Source: Platycnemis pennipes
Taxonomy: Eukaryota > Arthropoda > Insecta > Odonata > Platycnemididae
Length of the DNA: 64,000 bases
NCBI GenBank assembly: GCA_933228895.1
Contig: OW121846.1
Coordinates: forward strand, 108,393,054-108,457,053
Direction: 5' to 3'
Shown: piece after piece, positions 50,801 through 63,020 of the stretch
How the letters are laid out: each line of letters opens with the position of its first letter
Numbering within the stretch: the first letter of the stretch is position 1
The notes under the pieces: model-generated
The model's input: the letters and a program-made list of their open reading frames with translations, nothing else
What the model was told of the DNA's origin: nothing
Databases searched by the model: none
Translations under genes and position numbers: made by a program

Positions 50801-52209
50801 AGTAATTTAGTTTTATTGACAGCTTTTTCTTTTTCGACAAGGTGAAGTTCGTCTCTTTCAGCGGTGAATCCCGGCGAAACCAGTTTTCTTCTGTGTTTGT
50901 GATCGAAAAAGAAAGACTTCTCCAGGTTCTCACATCGTCAGTAATGTATTACGAATGTGCTTAATTGGGCGGTTTCCTTGAAAAATAAGGTTTGAATTTA
51001 GGAGGAAAGTAGACGCTTAATTTGAGCTTCGAGTACATGAAAATTTTACCGACGCCTTTATCTAGCTTTCAGTAATCAATTGATTTTGTCATTGAAGACA
51101 GTTTCCGGGTGTTCCTCCGCGCAGGCTTGTCTCTGGGCAAGAAGAGACTCTCCAGCCATCCTGCTGGCGTCTTCTTCTCATGATGATAAACCCCGCAGCA
51201 ACCTCGGATCCAATTGATTTATTATTTATGGCAACATAACAGATATTAACCGATATTTCAGATATTGTTCTTTAATGAGAATGTACGGTCATCATCACTG
51301 CGCTTCTCAAAAACATCAGTTGAATGTTAGTTAACTAAACGGATGCTGGAGAATTGCTTTTTAACCGTGCTTGCATCATTCTCTGCGCATTCACATTTTC
51401 ATCCATATATCTTGTTATAGTTAGTCTTATAGTTCTTCACTTTGCAATTAAAATCTTTAGGCAACGTACCCACATAGTAACAGCGTAGTTAATAATTACC
51501 TTTATCTTATTAAATTTTTTTTGAGAGTACGAAAATATATACGCTCGTTGTCCTACCATCCAAATTTTATTCCCGTCACCTTTGAATTCGTCACATTCCG
51601 ACGTCACCCACTTTACCCTTTCGCAAGCACAAATATGCAGAAACGGGTTTGGTACTCCTAAAATGAACGCACGCTTTGACGCAGCATTATGATGATCACA
51701 AGTCATCCACCGGCTTAACTGCAGTGGGTTCTCAGATGCCTGCAGGTGGTCGCGCTGCCATTGTCTTATCCGTGATACCTTTCGTTCTGCTCGTTTTGGT
51801 GGAAGAGATCGATTCGGACCGAGTCCCTCTGGAGGGCATTTAATTCTTCTCCACTCCGTCTTTGCATCCTTGCAAAAACGTTGCTAGGGCCTACCACCCA
51901 CAATACGAGGACGGCTATCCTAATAGGCGATTCGGTCACGTGAGGAGCTGCCAGCCATGGAATTTTGACCCGCCTAGGCTGTATGCTTAGCATCCCTTCT
52001 TTCGCATTTGAAGAGTTTCAATGGACTATGAATTCCGTGCGGATTGAAGAACTGCCATCAATAGAATGTACAATGAAATTATATTTGAAGTAATTAAATA
52101 TATAGCTGTAATAATTTGGGCTTACTCTCATCGTTTCTTCCGTTCCGACAAAATCTAAGTGGTACCGTGATGAGACTGATGTCAGCACATCAGATATTTT
52201 TCAAATCAG
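50801..52209. other. AT-rich intron, no feature seen
   Basis: Nothing recognised on either strand. Confidence 0.45.
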
Positions 52210-52435
52210 TAGGATCTTTTCAAATCAGTAGCAGATAACTCCTCGTCTGCTAATCCTAGGATCGCGGGTTCGAGTCCCACCTGGGTGGGTTTTTCTCCAC
52301 CCAGGGAATGGTTGTTTGTCAAGCTCTGTTGGTTCAGCCCCTGGAAAACCTGGTGACAGGCCAATGCCTATTGGGATCCTAGGGGTATATGGACCAACAG
52401 AATAGTCCGGATGTAATATAAAAAAAGTGTCAATT
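52210..52435 (+). mobile_element. tRNA-derived SINE
   Basis: An intact B box GGTTCGAGTCC (52267-52277) lies in a tRNA-like context (CCTCGTCTGCTAATCCTAGG before it). The A-box region (AGCAGATAACTCC) is degenerate. Just downstream, CCTGGGTGG and CCACCCAGG form a perfect 9-bp hairpin. A body of about 130 bp follows and ends in an A-rich segment near 52425. The left boundary is uncertain, and a short direct repeat TTTTCAAATCAGTAG precedes it. Confidence 0.7.
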
Positions 52436-54655
52436 ATCATTTCCTTGGGTAGCTATTGATAGTAAATTTACCAATGTTCGTATAAGGCATTCAATTTCTC
52501 TATTGAAATGCTACCGATACATACATTACAGTTGCAAAAATGTTCCCTTCATCATATTGTGAAAGTTCAACTACGTTATTTTGACTTACAATTAGATTAG
52601 ATGCATACGATTCGGGAGCGAAATTTTTTAGCGAAATGAGTCCTATTTCACACAGCCATTGATAGATATCGGTTAATACCATTCGCACGAGATTATTGAT
52701 GAATTCAGTGACTCCCGTCTCTTCTCCCCGACACTCTCGTGCACTGCTCACACTTGGTGGCATTTCCTGCCCCCTTCGAAGTGTTGCTCGCTACAGCGCG
52801 CGGCCGAAATGTTTCCCGCCTTGGTCGACGACCTGCTGGTGTCGTAATCCCCCGCGTTCGTGAACTGTCGATCACGGCAGGCTGACTCGCGAGGTGAGAA
52901 CCTGGTATCGATTTTCAGTTGAAAGTGTTCGCGCTTAATATATATTGAATAGCCGTTCAGCGACCGCATTGGGTGTCAATTTCGGCGTTGATAGGCTGGA
53001 CCTGATACCTTGGAGGACATACCGGAATTGATGCAATAACTGACAGGTGACGTTAAATGGATGCTTGGTTAAATGTTCTGCTCGTCTCTTACTTATAATA
53101 AAAACCAATTTCAGATTTCAATGGTAATGTTATTTAAGAAATTTGAGAAGGTATTTGAGAAGGCGATGCAGGAAATGTTTTCACAACGTGTAACAGTAGT
53201 AATTCCATTTCTTGGACACTGCGATTTTTTTGCACTGAAATGGTACAACGTACGTAATAAGGACTTCAATGCTTGTCCCATTACAGTATGGCACATTTGT
53301 CTTTTTGAAATTTTTGCAGCATTCATCTCTACTTAGCCTACACTGGAGAGATTTACTTGTATGGCGAATCTAGTATGAATACGAACTTCACCTTTGCACT
53401 TTTATCCTAAAAAAATCATCATCTTCATGTCGGTGGTTACTAAAATTTAAGTTCTTTAATGACCCTTTTCAACGAGAATGCTCTCCATGATTCGTATTAT
53501 TTCCAGCCAATTGCAATCCCTTTATTCCCATATATAAACGCATTCTGTTTTGAAGTCGGAAAATAGCCTACCGGGTGTGAAGCGACACACTTTTGTGACA
53601 AGGATGTTAAAATATTGAGTAGTGAATTTTGCCCGACAGCAATTTTATAAGGATATTGGTAGCACAAATAAAATTATTACAACGGTGACCAATTATACAT
53701 TAATATGCCCATCTTCCACGCACTCTCGCGATGGCTCGCAGAGTATTACGTAGATGTATATGTAATTGCAGTGCATAAAGGTTAATTTATGGGCATTTAC
53801 AAACTAGCCTGCTGGCGCATATAAGTTTTATATGACTTAAAAATTAAGTCATTGATAGGTAATATTTGGAACTTAATTTGATGAAGCTCCGATACGAAAG
53901 TTATTCATACTGTAGAGGAATTATAAATGCCTAAGGATTGAAAATAACCAGTAAAACCTCAGAGTGACGGACAACAAAGTATTGTTTTCTGAACAGCTCA
54001 AGTCAAGTATCTACGATGATGTTCTGTAAGTTGAAATTTCACTGAAAAAATTATTAGCGGCATAAACTATTGATACTGCAGAAATACATTTGGCTCCGAA
54101 ATAAATTCATAGATATTTTGAGCATTCGTCAAATACTAACACTTGAGGAGTTAAAGTGTGTAGTAATTACGAATGAATTCGGTTATCTTAGTAATTATTA
54201 TCGAATAGGAAGTGTTTAACAAAGTCTTAACCACCTTTAATAGCAATGTAATTACGTGCAATTTCGGGCTAAACCTTAGTTTTTTTTAAAAAAACGCCGA
54301 CAATTACTGCCTTTGATGTTCTTACCGCAAAAACAGAGTTCAGTGCACGAATTTTTGCACCTCAATATCGTCTGATAATACTTTAATTATCTTGCCATGT
54401 CACTGTGCATCACATATCAAAAAATCCTCCTTTGATCCGATTGAGGTACGTCGTATTAATTGACGAGGGCTCGTTCGATCCGTACTTACGTTCATACGCA
54501 AAGTATGATGTTGGTGTAATGCACAGAGAGCTTTTATGTGAAGAATTCCGAGGGGTCCATCCAATAATCGATTCTTGCCTCTCGATGCTAGCTATAAAGT
54601 TAGGGACTTTGTATATGGGAAACGTGGAATGCAGTTCGAATTAAAAGTAAACAAA
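52436..54655. other. Mostly AT-rich intron with a small GC-rich spot
   Basis: About 52730-52900 is GC-richer with several CpGs. Frames up to 87 codons are unremarkable. No gene is supported. Confidence 0.45.
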
Positions 54656-54660
54656 ACAGA

Positions 54661-54841
54661 TTTATTGATCAGCTTTGCCCGCAGAGCGGTTGCGAGATAA
54701 GGAAATAAGGCGTATAAGAGGATGAGTGGATTTCGCGTGTGGAACGGCATTATATAATTTGGCGAGCCTAGGGTTTAGTTCTTTGTGCCCTTTCTTTGAT
54801 GTGACCCAAACACAGTTCATGTGCCGTCGTGTCGCTACCAT
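54661..54841 (-). other. Possible small transcript: 59-codon frame with AATAAA at its stop
   Basis: On the minus strand an ATG at 54841 in the context GCAAGATGG opens 59 codons (MVATRRHMNCVWVTSKKGH, then ELNPRLAKLYNAVP and on) ending at TAA, which overlaps an AATAAA polyadenylation signal (54666-54661). The frame is open 42 codons further upstream. I do not recognise the product. It may equally be part of an unidentified repeat. Confidence 0.2.
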
Positions 54842-54849
54842 CTTGCTCG

Positions 54850-57235
54850 GCGGGAGCGTATGGTGGGAAGGAAATCGAAGACTACTCTCATCAAACCTAT
54901 GTGAGGCACGTTGACGGTCTACAGGAATGCCGTACTCGTAGGTAAGGCTGTCAGCCTTTTCTCTCAACTAAGTTATTCGCCCAATGCTGCTTTTGATACC
55001 GTCAGCTGAGTTGCTGCACGGGGTTTAAAACGCCTGAACTCAGAATTCCACCCTTAACTTAATTCTATTCTTAACTCTTAACTTTGGTGGGAGAATTTTA
55101 TTTGTAAATTTTTGTATGCAGTGTTATTAATTTGCAGGTAGGTAATGTATTCACCGTTCACAAAGAAAACAGAAATTTGATTTTCCATCTCAATTTCCGA
55201 TTTCATTTCGAAAGCGGTGGGAATATTAACACTGGCAAGGGAATCATCCCCCTGTGTCGAGGTCAGACTTCCGGCCAGGCGACATTTTTCCTCTTTTAGT
55301 CAGTAACCAATACATTTATTTCACGCCATTCACGCGGCTATATCTTGCAGTGTCTCCTTCGTTAATCAAGAAGTCGTTATTTTATTTGACCAAATGAATT
55401 TTTCAATTACCACTTACCAGTTGGGGAGTAATAATTCGTCTGTTATTCGTCTGCTGTGATATTAAAAAAAAATATTTTAATTAGCATGCAGACATTTAGT
55501 TAATTAATATCTTTCCCTGTTAAGCGTATTTTTGCTATCCGAGCCAAGATTTTTTCATCGCGGTCTAAGTGAATGACATTTTTTTTTCCTGTATCCACTC
55601 TTGGTTTAACTATTCCATATTCGATAATATTACACGAATAATTACTACAATATACACTTTATTGGGGCTACAATATTTTATATTGCTTATATACGTTATT
55701 ATTAAGCACATTTTCATATCGGTTATCTTTACTCTAGCCTTTCAACACTCAAAGAGCCTATTAGATTTTATCCGTAATTGATTCATTGCTTTCCGAAGGA
55801 AATTTCTCCCGTCCCACTCCCCACGTCCTATCCACACCTTGAGATTGTGGGTGTCAATGCCCTTTATTGATTCCGAAATTCCTCTTCTTCGACTTTTACT
55901 TTCAATTTCGATCGACGTTTGACCTACCTGTGGTGGCTTCGAATCTGAAATTCCGTTGGCCCATTCCTCTGAGAACTCTGTCTCATTTTTTAGGCTGCTG
56001 TTGAAATCCGCTCTATGACGCTTCGCCTAGTCCCGTGAATATTTTTACTAGCCTGGTTGGAGGAAGCTATAACACTTATTCGATCTCTCTTCTGAATTCC
56101 ATTGGTGTTATCTCTTTTACTTATTTTCATTTCTCGTGTTGAAGGGGAACCTTTTGGATTTTGTGAATTTTGTCTTCCCGATTGGCAAGAGTAATTTCTG
56201 TCCAAGTGCTACTTTCAAATGTGTGTTTGGGCGATATGATACAACCTTTCTTGGTATAAATTATTATGTCGTTTCGAAAAAGTTTTCAGTTTCAAAGTTA
56301 TGTATGTGTCCACCGATTGTTAAAAGTATCCTTTGGAATATGATGGTGTTAATAATAAAAGTAGCCTAATCCTAAGACCATATCGATTAATAAAAGTCTG
56401 TGACCGCGTGAGCTCGTAGACTTATTGTACTAACGAGTACGTTTCTCAAACTGAAGAGGGAACCGAAGCCAAGTAATCGCCATTCCATTGTCACGAGCCT
56501 TTTTGTCGTAACAATTGCTGTTTTTCTAAAATTTCCTCTAGAGTAAAGTCCGTTTCATTAACCATTCATATCTTTACAAGAAAGATTCGCATATTATCTC
56601 CTTGACTAAGCAGGTACCTTTCTGAGTCCTGAAATATTTCATTAAAAGATCCCAGCCCTTATTCGAGCGTGAATTTTGTTTGATGTGCGTGTAATGCTGA
56701 ACTAATCATTTGAATTCTACCAGTGGCTACAGGTAAGATAGAGTTTTTTTAAGACTTGAATGTATGCGAGAAAATGTTGTTAAATCCACATGGCAATCGA
56801 GCCTTAATGCTGTCCGGCATTCCACCAGAGACGTCAGCAGCACGTGACGTGCGGTGCCTCGCGGCGAGCGTCTCGACGACGCGAGACTCCGACGGGCAGC
56901 GATCGTAGAAGACGTCGACCGCCGTGCACACAGCTACGCACTCTTAACTCGAGTTGCATTGCCACGGGTCTCCAAAAATTTTACTCGCTGTGAAAATGAG
57001 GAGATGGATGAGATCAATGAAACATATCTGGTAAACTCATTAGTGCAGGAGGTCATATAATTCGATTTGTTGAAAAGGCAAAACCGACGCAGGACACAAT
57101 TGATCTTACTTGTTCGTGGGTTCGTGACAGGTTTCCATCCTTTAGCTGGATAATGAGGATACGAGTTAAAAACGAGTTTTAAAAAATTCCGTCAACACTC
57201 GCTTCGGACTTACGTAAATACGAAGAGGTTTGTTG
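54850..57235. other. AT-rich intron with a small GC-rich spot
   Basis: About 56820-56950 is CpG-rich. No gene, RNA or repeat family is supported in the remainder. Confidence 0.45.
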
Positions 57236-57238
57236 GTA

Positions 57239-57760
57239 GAATAATAATAATAATAATAATAAAAGGTCTTTATTGGGGCGAGATTGAGACAAAACTGTCC
57301 CTTCTGCCATCTAACCCCTCGTCAAAATAAATATATAAACGAAATAGTGGTCAATACTTAAAACAATTACAATCCGATGTTAAAAAAAATAAGTAAAGAA
57401 TACACTTATAGGAATCAAATAATGATAAATTAACACAAAAGAAATATACATACACAATATATCAATATTACATATCTAATAGTGTGTGAGAGAATTTACA
57501 ATGTGGGAAAAACGTGAGGATTATTATGCTTACATCCTTTACGCAAAAACCCACTGCAGGAAAACACCCACACAAGAAGGGGGGTGTGAAAAACCTGCGA
57601 AATCCTACTGACAGTAAAGCTAGTGTTTAAGAATAACTCAAATATAATAGCATGTACATAGGAAAATAAGTATATTATAATGAAATTCAAGAAAAGATAA
57701 ATACAAAAGGTAGGGAGAAAGAAAAAAAAATAGAAAAAAGGTAAATAAGGAAATTATAGA
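57239..57760 (-). mobile_element. LINE 3' end with (AAT)n/(ATT)n tail
   Basis: An (AAT)n run at about 57239-57261 abuts AAAAGGTCTTTATTGGGGCG. Read on the minus strand this is a 3' UTR ending CCCCAATAAAGACCTTTT followed by (ATT)n, the form typical of many arthropod non-LTR retrotransposons. The rest to about 57760 is AT-rich 3' UTR-like DNA. A 64-codon minus-strand frame at 57496-57690 might be a remnant of the element's reading frame, but I cannot identify a reverse transcriptase motif. The left end of the element is 5'-truncated. Confidence 0.5.
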
Positions 57761-58020
57761 GTAGAGAGCTGTGTTAAACCAATCTCAGGATTGTCGACTG
57801 AAGGTGATTATGCCGTCATCACGTATTGTTCCCATACGGCATGGGCAAAATATTTATTTTTTAGCTTGCGGAAAAAATTTCCCATTTCTACTATTTTTAC
57901 ATCTGCTCGATTTATTCCAAAAGCTGATAAACTTGAGGGAAAATAATAAAAGCACAGTTAAGGCTAAGTGTAGATGAGGAATGTATCCTGGGAACTCGAA
58001 ATTTTTCTGCCACTAGCCTG

Positions 58021-59300
58021 GTTATTTCTGCGTCTCATCTTAAGGCTGCGCTGAGGAGGCTGGGCGGAAGGTGCGAGGCATCCCCTCGTCGAGGGTGCAC
58101 CCCAAGACGAGAATTTGCACCTCGCCTTGCATTCTCACGCCGCGCGAGGGTGAGGGTGGGTCCCCCGCCAACTCTTTCCTCCCCTTCCACATTCATCATC
58201 GCCGCCCCTTTCCCCGTGGCCGCAGGGGGGGAACGCGGTGCCCCCCTGCCGGGGGCGAAGACATGCGGAGGCTCGTGCGGCGACTTTATGGCAATCGGCG
58301 GCAAGGAATGCGAAGGGTTAGGGGCGGGCGGATTATGGGGTGGGGGCAGAGGGGGGGGCGGCCAGGTGGGGCGAGGGTGGTCTAGGCGACGGGAGCCGAG
58401 TGCTCCGTTTTTGAGGGGTGGCCCGCCTCGGGCTGGCCAATCTACCTTTGTCATTCGTGCTTAGGAAACCACAAGCAGGGGCGGGCGGATTGATTCCAGT
58501 CGCCCCCCCCCCCCCCCCCGAAACCCCCGTCGCCCCCTGGGGGCAAACGCCGCCTCACCTCTCCGTCCCTCGTAGCTCCCGCAGCCTCCGGCCATGCCAC
58601 CGGAATGGCTGGCGAGCTTCGAATCGGATTATATGCATTCTTCTTTCACCGTAAAAGCAAATGCCAAACATATTTTAGCAGGAATGGCGAGTTGAAAAGT
58701 TATATTAAAACTGGATCCCGTTACCTGTGTTGTCTGAAGGGGGAGAGAGAGAGAGGTTGTGGGGGTCCAAATTCTCTGTTTCTTCTCCCCCCCGCCCCCG
58801 TGACTCCCGCCCTTGGCCTCCCCCTCCCTCTCTGTAATGATTGGCAGGCGGATATTAATTAGTTCCCTTTCGGCAAAGCCGCACCTGGCTCCAAAAATAT
58901 TTTAATATCATACAAGGATCTCTGATAAAATTATGTGACTACGGCCGGGCCCGGCATGCTCCCCTTTCCCACTCTCCGACCGAGTCCCTCCCCCCACCCG
59001 ATTCCATCTTGCCGCTCCCTTACCGCTCTTCCTGTGGCCGCTCCTCCCCACGCCCGCCGACTTGCCCCGCAGCGCCACTCATCTTTTTCGCCCGAGCTTT
59101 ATGAAGCGGCGGCGGCCGTGGGTGACGTCGTATGCGGCCTCGGGGGTGGAGGGCCGCGCGCTCACCCCGACTGCTTGCCCCGCCCGCCCCGGGGGCCGCC
59201 CGCGGGCCGCACTCACCTGCACAGCACTCCTGGAGGAAGCCCTCCCCCGCCCCGATCGGCCGGGAAGCGTCGCCGAAGGGACAACAGCCTCTTAGAAAAT
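58021..59300. other. GC-rich island with C17 run and GA repeat
   Basis: CpG-dense DNA with two cores (58030-58600 and 58930-59300), C17 at 58503-58519 and a GA repeat at 58743-58755. Overlapping frames up to 144 codons on both strands are low-complexity and are not called. Confidence 0.55.
58503..58519 (+). repeat. C17 homopolymer
   Basis: An uninterrupted run of 17 C inside a GC-rich island, equal in length to the run at 452-468. Confidence 0.95.
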
Positions 59301-60400
59301 TTGCGGAAATTAAACGGGAGTCATGATTCCGCGCAGAGGGCAACCGATACGCCTCATTACTTTCACTGAACGACCGTGAAGATCAGCTACTTGTATGTTT
59401 AAGTATGATGTATTCAGGAGAATCTCCGTCGCTGAGTTTATCCGGAATCTTTTTCGTCCGTTGCGCGGTTCAGTGTGTGGCACGACACCGCATGCGCCAT
59501 TGGAAAAACACAACCCATTCTGAAATGGTAGGTGTATCCATTGAAGTATGAATCATGGAAAGGAAATTTAATCCACGGATAACCGAGGGGGATTAGTGAA
59601 ATTGCGGTAAAATTCAGATTAAAAAAAAACCTTGAAAGTTGTGGTGTGATGCAAGGATGTTATCACTATCAATGTGTCGACTCATGTGTTAAAGTCCATA
59701 AATCAATACCGTAACTAATACTAAAGCCGAGCCACAAAATATACAATGATGCTTTGCTTTGTTAATTAATGCTACCTTTATATCGAGGAATATATGCCAA
59801 ATAATAATATTGCTTGCAGGGCTGTTAGAAATTGTCGAATTGGGGGCTTTAGGACACGTCAATGCTCGGGAAAATGCTAACACCGTCTGTAGGTCTACGC
59901 ACGTGGCAGTGGCCGACAATCCAAATGACTATCCAAAGCAAGAGTTAGATGTGCTCGGAGGGAATCTCCCGGGCGCAAAGGAAATCTCGGGCAGTAGTCA
60001 CTTTCGAGGCTGCGTAGTGTCGTCGATCGCGGGTGGTGGCGCTGGCGGTTGTGGGAGGAACACCGCGCCTCGTTACTCCGACCAGTTAGCCGTGCAAATT
60101 TCTTTCCACGCTGCCGTCTCCCGGCCCCTATGCTGCGCTCATAATGCGTGCCCGCCCGAGCGGAAACCTTAATGGGCGACACTATTAAAACGTTTGTCGT
60201 GTTTATTTGTATTCATTCCGCGTTCTCCTTTCCATCTTTCGTCCTCACGGCTCCTTTTTATTCAAGTGTACATGCGAATATACATGTATACAGAAATAAA
60301 TACGCGGCCATAAGTAAATAAATACTGTGACAAAAATATCGATATATACGTTACTCCCACCTTTTTGGTATATAGCTTTGGCTCCCTCGATTTGAGACGA
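59301..60400. other. AT-rich DNA with a GC-rich patch at 59850-60175
   Basis: A strong acceptor-like TATTGCTTGCAG ends at 59819 and is followed by a frame open to 60172 (plus strand, Ser/Gly/Ala-rich). No domain is recognisable, and it is not the Onecut homeodomain. I leave it uncalled. Confidence 0.35.
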
Positions 60401-62400
60401 TGGGTGTTTGGAGGCTCTCTTCATCGTTATGGGACGTGTTCATTCACAACCTGGTAGGATTATGGCCACGCAGGTGGCCCTTATGCTTGAGAGTTGGGCC
60501 ATGTGGGGATGGGGGCAGTGTGGCTGAAGGTAAGCCCATTTCACCGCTGGGAAAAAGTCTACGGTTCGGCATGGAAATTTGTGACCTTAAACTACGAAAT
60601 GCTGGCCAACTTCTGGATGTAACTATGTTCCAATACACGTGGGATGACGTCACTCTTTATTTGGACGAAGGGAACCTTTTGTTTCGTGCAAGGAAATGAT
60701 TCTCGGAATGTTAAATTTTTTTTTATGGCAGATCCGTTCTAGTATCCCGCGATAATCTAGAGAGAAACCATCCACGTGAGTGTGCAGTCACCTCAGAGTC
60801 TGTTGCTTCGCGTTTCGCTTCCGTGCAATTGCAGTTGACGGCGAATCGGAGCTAGGCCGCTAGCTAAATGGCCGTTCTAGGTGTTTCAGGGGTTGGGAGA
60901 ACAAAGAGTTGATGTGCACACACCCATTGAACCAAATTATTCATGCTTACATGGAGTATTCAGGTTTATACACATCCCATTGTCATTTCTCTCTCTCTCT
61001 CTCTCTTCATTCCTAGAGTGAACATGGATGTGTGCGTTTGAAACGTCGAATGCTTATAATCTATCCCTTTATCACTCTACCGTTACTCCTATTTGAATCA
61101 CCGGTATGTTCCGAAAGTGGCAAGTGAATAAGTGAATAGCACAAATGAATTCGTCTTCCCTTCGCATTTTGATCACTATGAAAACAGGGAACTCCAGCAC
61201 ACCACGTACTCTTCCGTCTATTTCTTGCTTTCACGGCTGGTTTCAAGCACCCGCTTCTAAGGTTCCAACCGAGACTTTCAATGCACTTGGTATTTTTTGT
61301 TGGGAGGGATGTCTTTTCGTATTAAAGTGGCCGTTATTCAAAATGAATTAAAAATAGCTTTAATTAAATCCCGGTTTAGAAAGGAAAGCTCTGCGTGTTT
61401 TGTTTTAACATCCCGTGAAATAGTTTTTTTTATGTACCGTGAATTCTTTGAGATGCAGATTCTTATTAGTGTTGATGCTGGGGATATGATGCTCACAACC
61501 GCTAATTTGACTTGCGGAACGAAAATTGTCCCCAAACCCTACTATGTTGACGGTTTTATACCGTAATCTTAATCTTTGTTTCAGGCAAAAGTCAAATAAT
61601 TAACAGGATAAAAATATGGAAAGTAAATACGGAGCGAATTTCTTCTTTTTATTTTACCTGGAATTGGCCCTTGACGCGTACCAAGGAATTCATGTTCACA
61701 AGCAAATTGACAGGAAACAATTATATGAAATGAAACATTTTGGTCCTTGTATCATTTGAGTCCTTTTGCCTTTCATTTGTTTTAAAATTTCAATGTTACC
61801 ATGGAAATTAAACAAAATAAATCAATATTTTTAATTATATTGATGAAGAACTGGTTTATATCGTGGGAATGTTTCTGGAGTGTGAGAACATTTCTTACGG
61901 CGAGGCGAAATTAAAATTATTAAAATTGTGGCTAAAAGTGCCCGAGATACCCCAAATTCGTGCAGATTTTATATTTTACCAAGCGCAAGTCTCATTATGA
62001 CTTGCGAAGGACTATTTTCTCCTCATTCACTATGATCATTTAGCTATCATCTGCCATCGGCGACGGTATCAATGTCCAAACAACCCACCATCTTTTCACT
62101 AGGGATATTTATGGTGTCGTCAGACGGTGACTGGTAGAGAACATTGTGTTCTTGTGGAGGTGTGCATTGATTTAATCGGGTTATTTTCGCATTGTTAACC
62201 TTGGATTACCCAAAGTTCTGTATTTCCCGGAAACTCTCTGATCCCATGTTGTCACCAACATTTGCAACGATGCCTGGTGATTGGGGTGCATGGTTGTGAC
62301 TTTTGTACGGGCGGGGTGAGAATCTACTGGGAATCAGACGGGCCAATGTAGCGAGCGGAATTTTTTAAAATATTTTTTCACTCAAAAAATTCAATAAGGT
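60401..62400. other. Mixed intron DNA, no gene
   Basis: Contains a TGACGTCA palindrome at 60645-60652 and a CT repeat at about 60989-61006. Short frames have no recognised domains. Confidence 0.45.
60645..60652. promoter_or_regulatory. CRE palindrome TGACGTCA
   Basis: Third perfect CREB/ATF consensus site in the window; function is inferred from the motif only. Confidence 0.3.
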
Positions 62401-63020
62401 GACGGGATCGTTAGTAAACTGGGGAGGGTGTGAGGGTGGATGATTGGGGGCACCACGTCGGAAAAATGTCGCCCAATTATGAGCGTTTGCTGAAAAAATC
62501 TGTCCTTTTCCATGCCAACCTCTCCCCCTCCCCCCACCCCGGGGCCGTCAGCGCTCTTGTGCGTATCTGGGCGCGCGCTCAGCTAAAGCTCGTCGTCTGT
62601 GCCTCAGCGCTGGTGCCCACCGATGCCAGCTGGGCCGCCGCTCGTGGGGCAGCTGTGGAGGACTCCTCCGCCCCCTCCTCTCACCCTTCAGCCTCCCCCC
62701 TCCCTCCTCCACCCGCCCCTCGAACCCCGCCCCACCCCACTTCCTCTTGCTCTGCCTCTTAATACTGGGGTTCGTCTTTTGTTCTGAGGGCGGCGGGACC
62801 GGATGAAGTCTCGTAAGGGAAGCCGGTCGGAGGCGGGCGAGGGTGTCGCTGCGGCGCGGGGGAGGGAGCGGGGGGGGGGTCGGCGAAGTCGGGGTCCGAG
62901 TCCCATTGGGGGGTGTGGGGGAGAAAAAAATAAAAAGGAGGGGCAGGAAAAGAGGGAGGGCGAGAGGGAAAAAAAAGAGAAAGGGTGGAAGGGAGGAGGA
63001 GGGGGGTGAAAGAAGCCTTC
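62401..63020. other. GC-rich island with a pyrimidine-to-purine strand switch
   Basis: The plus strand is C/T-rich at 62515-62760 and switches to G/A-rich at 62785-63010 (including a G10 at 62870-62879 and repeated GGAGGGAG, GAAAAAG units). Frames of up to 165 codons on both strands reflect this bias and are not called. Confidence 0.5.

Noticed and set aside
57240..57262. (AAT)n run considered as a regulatory or CRISPR-like repeat
   Set aside because: It is a simple repeat at the tail of a LINE 3' end. There are no spaced direct repeats anywhere in the window, so no CRISPR.
59759..60172. 137-codon plus-strand frame after a good acceptor, considered as the missing onecut exon
   Set aside because: It has none of the homeodomain residues expected, and its composition is that of a GC-rich patch.
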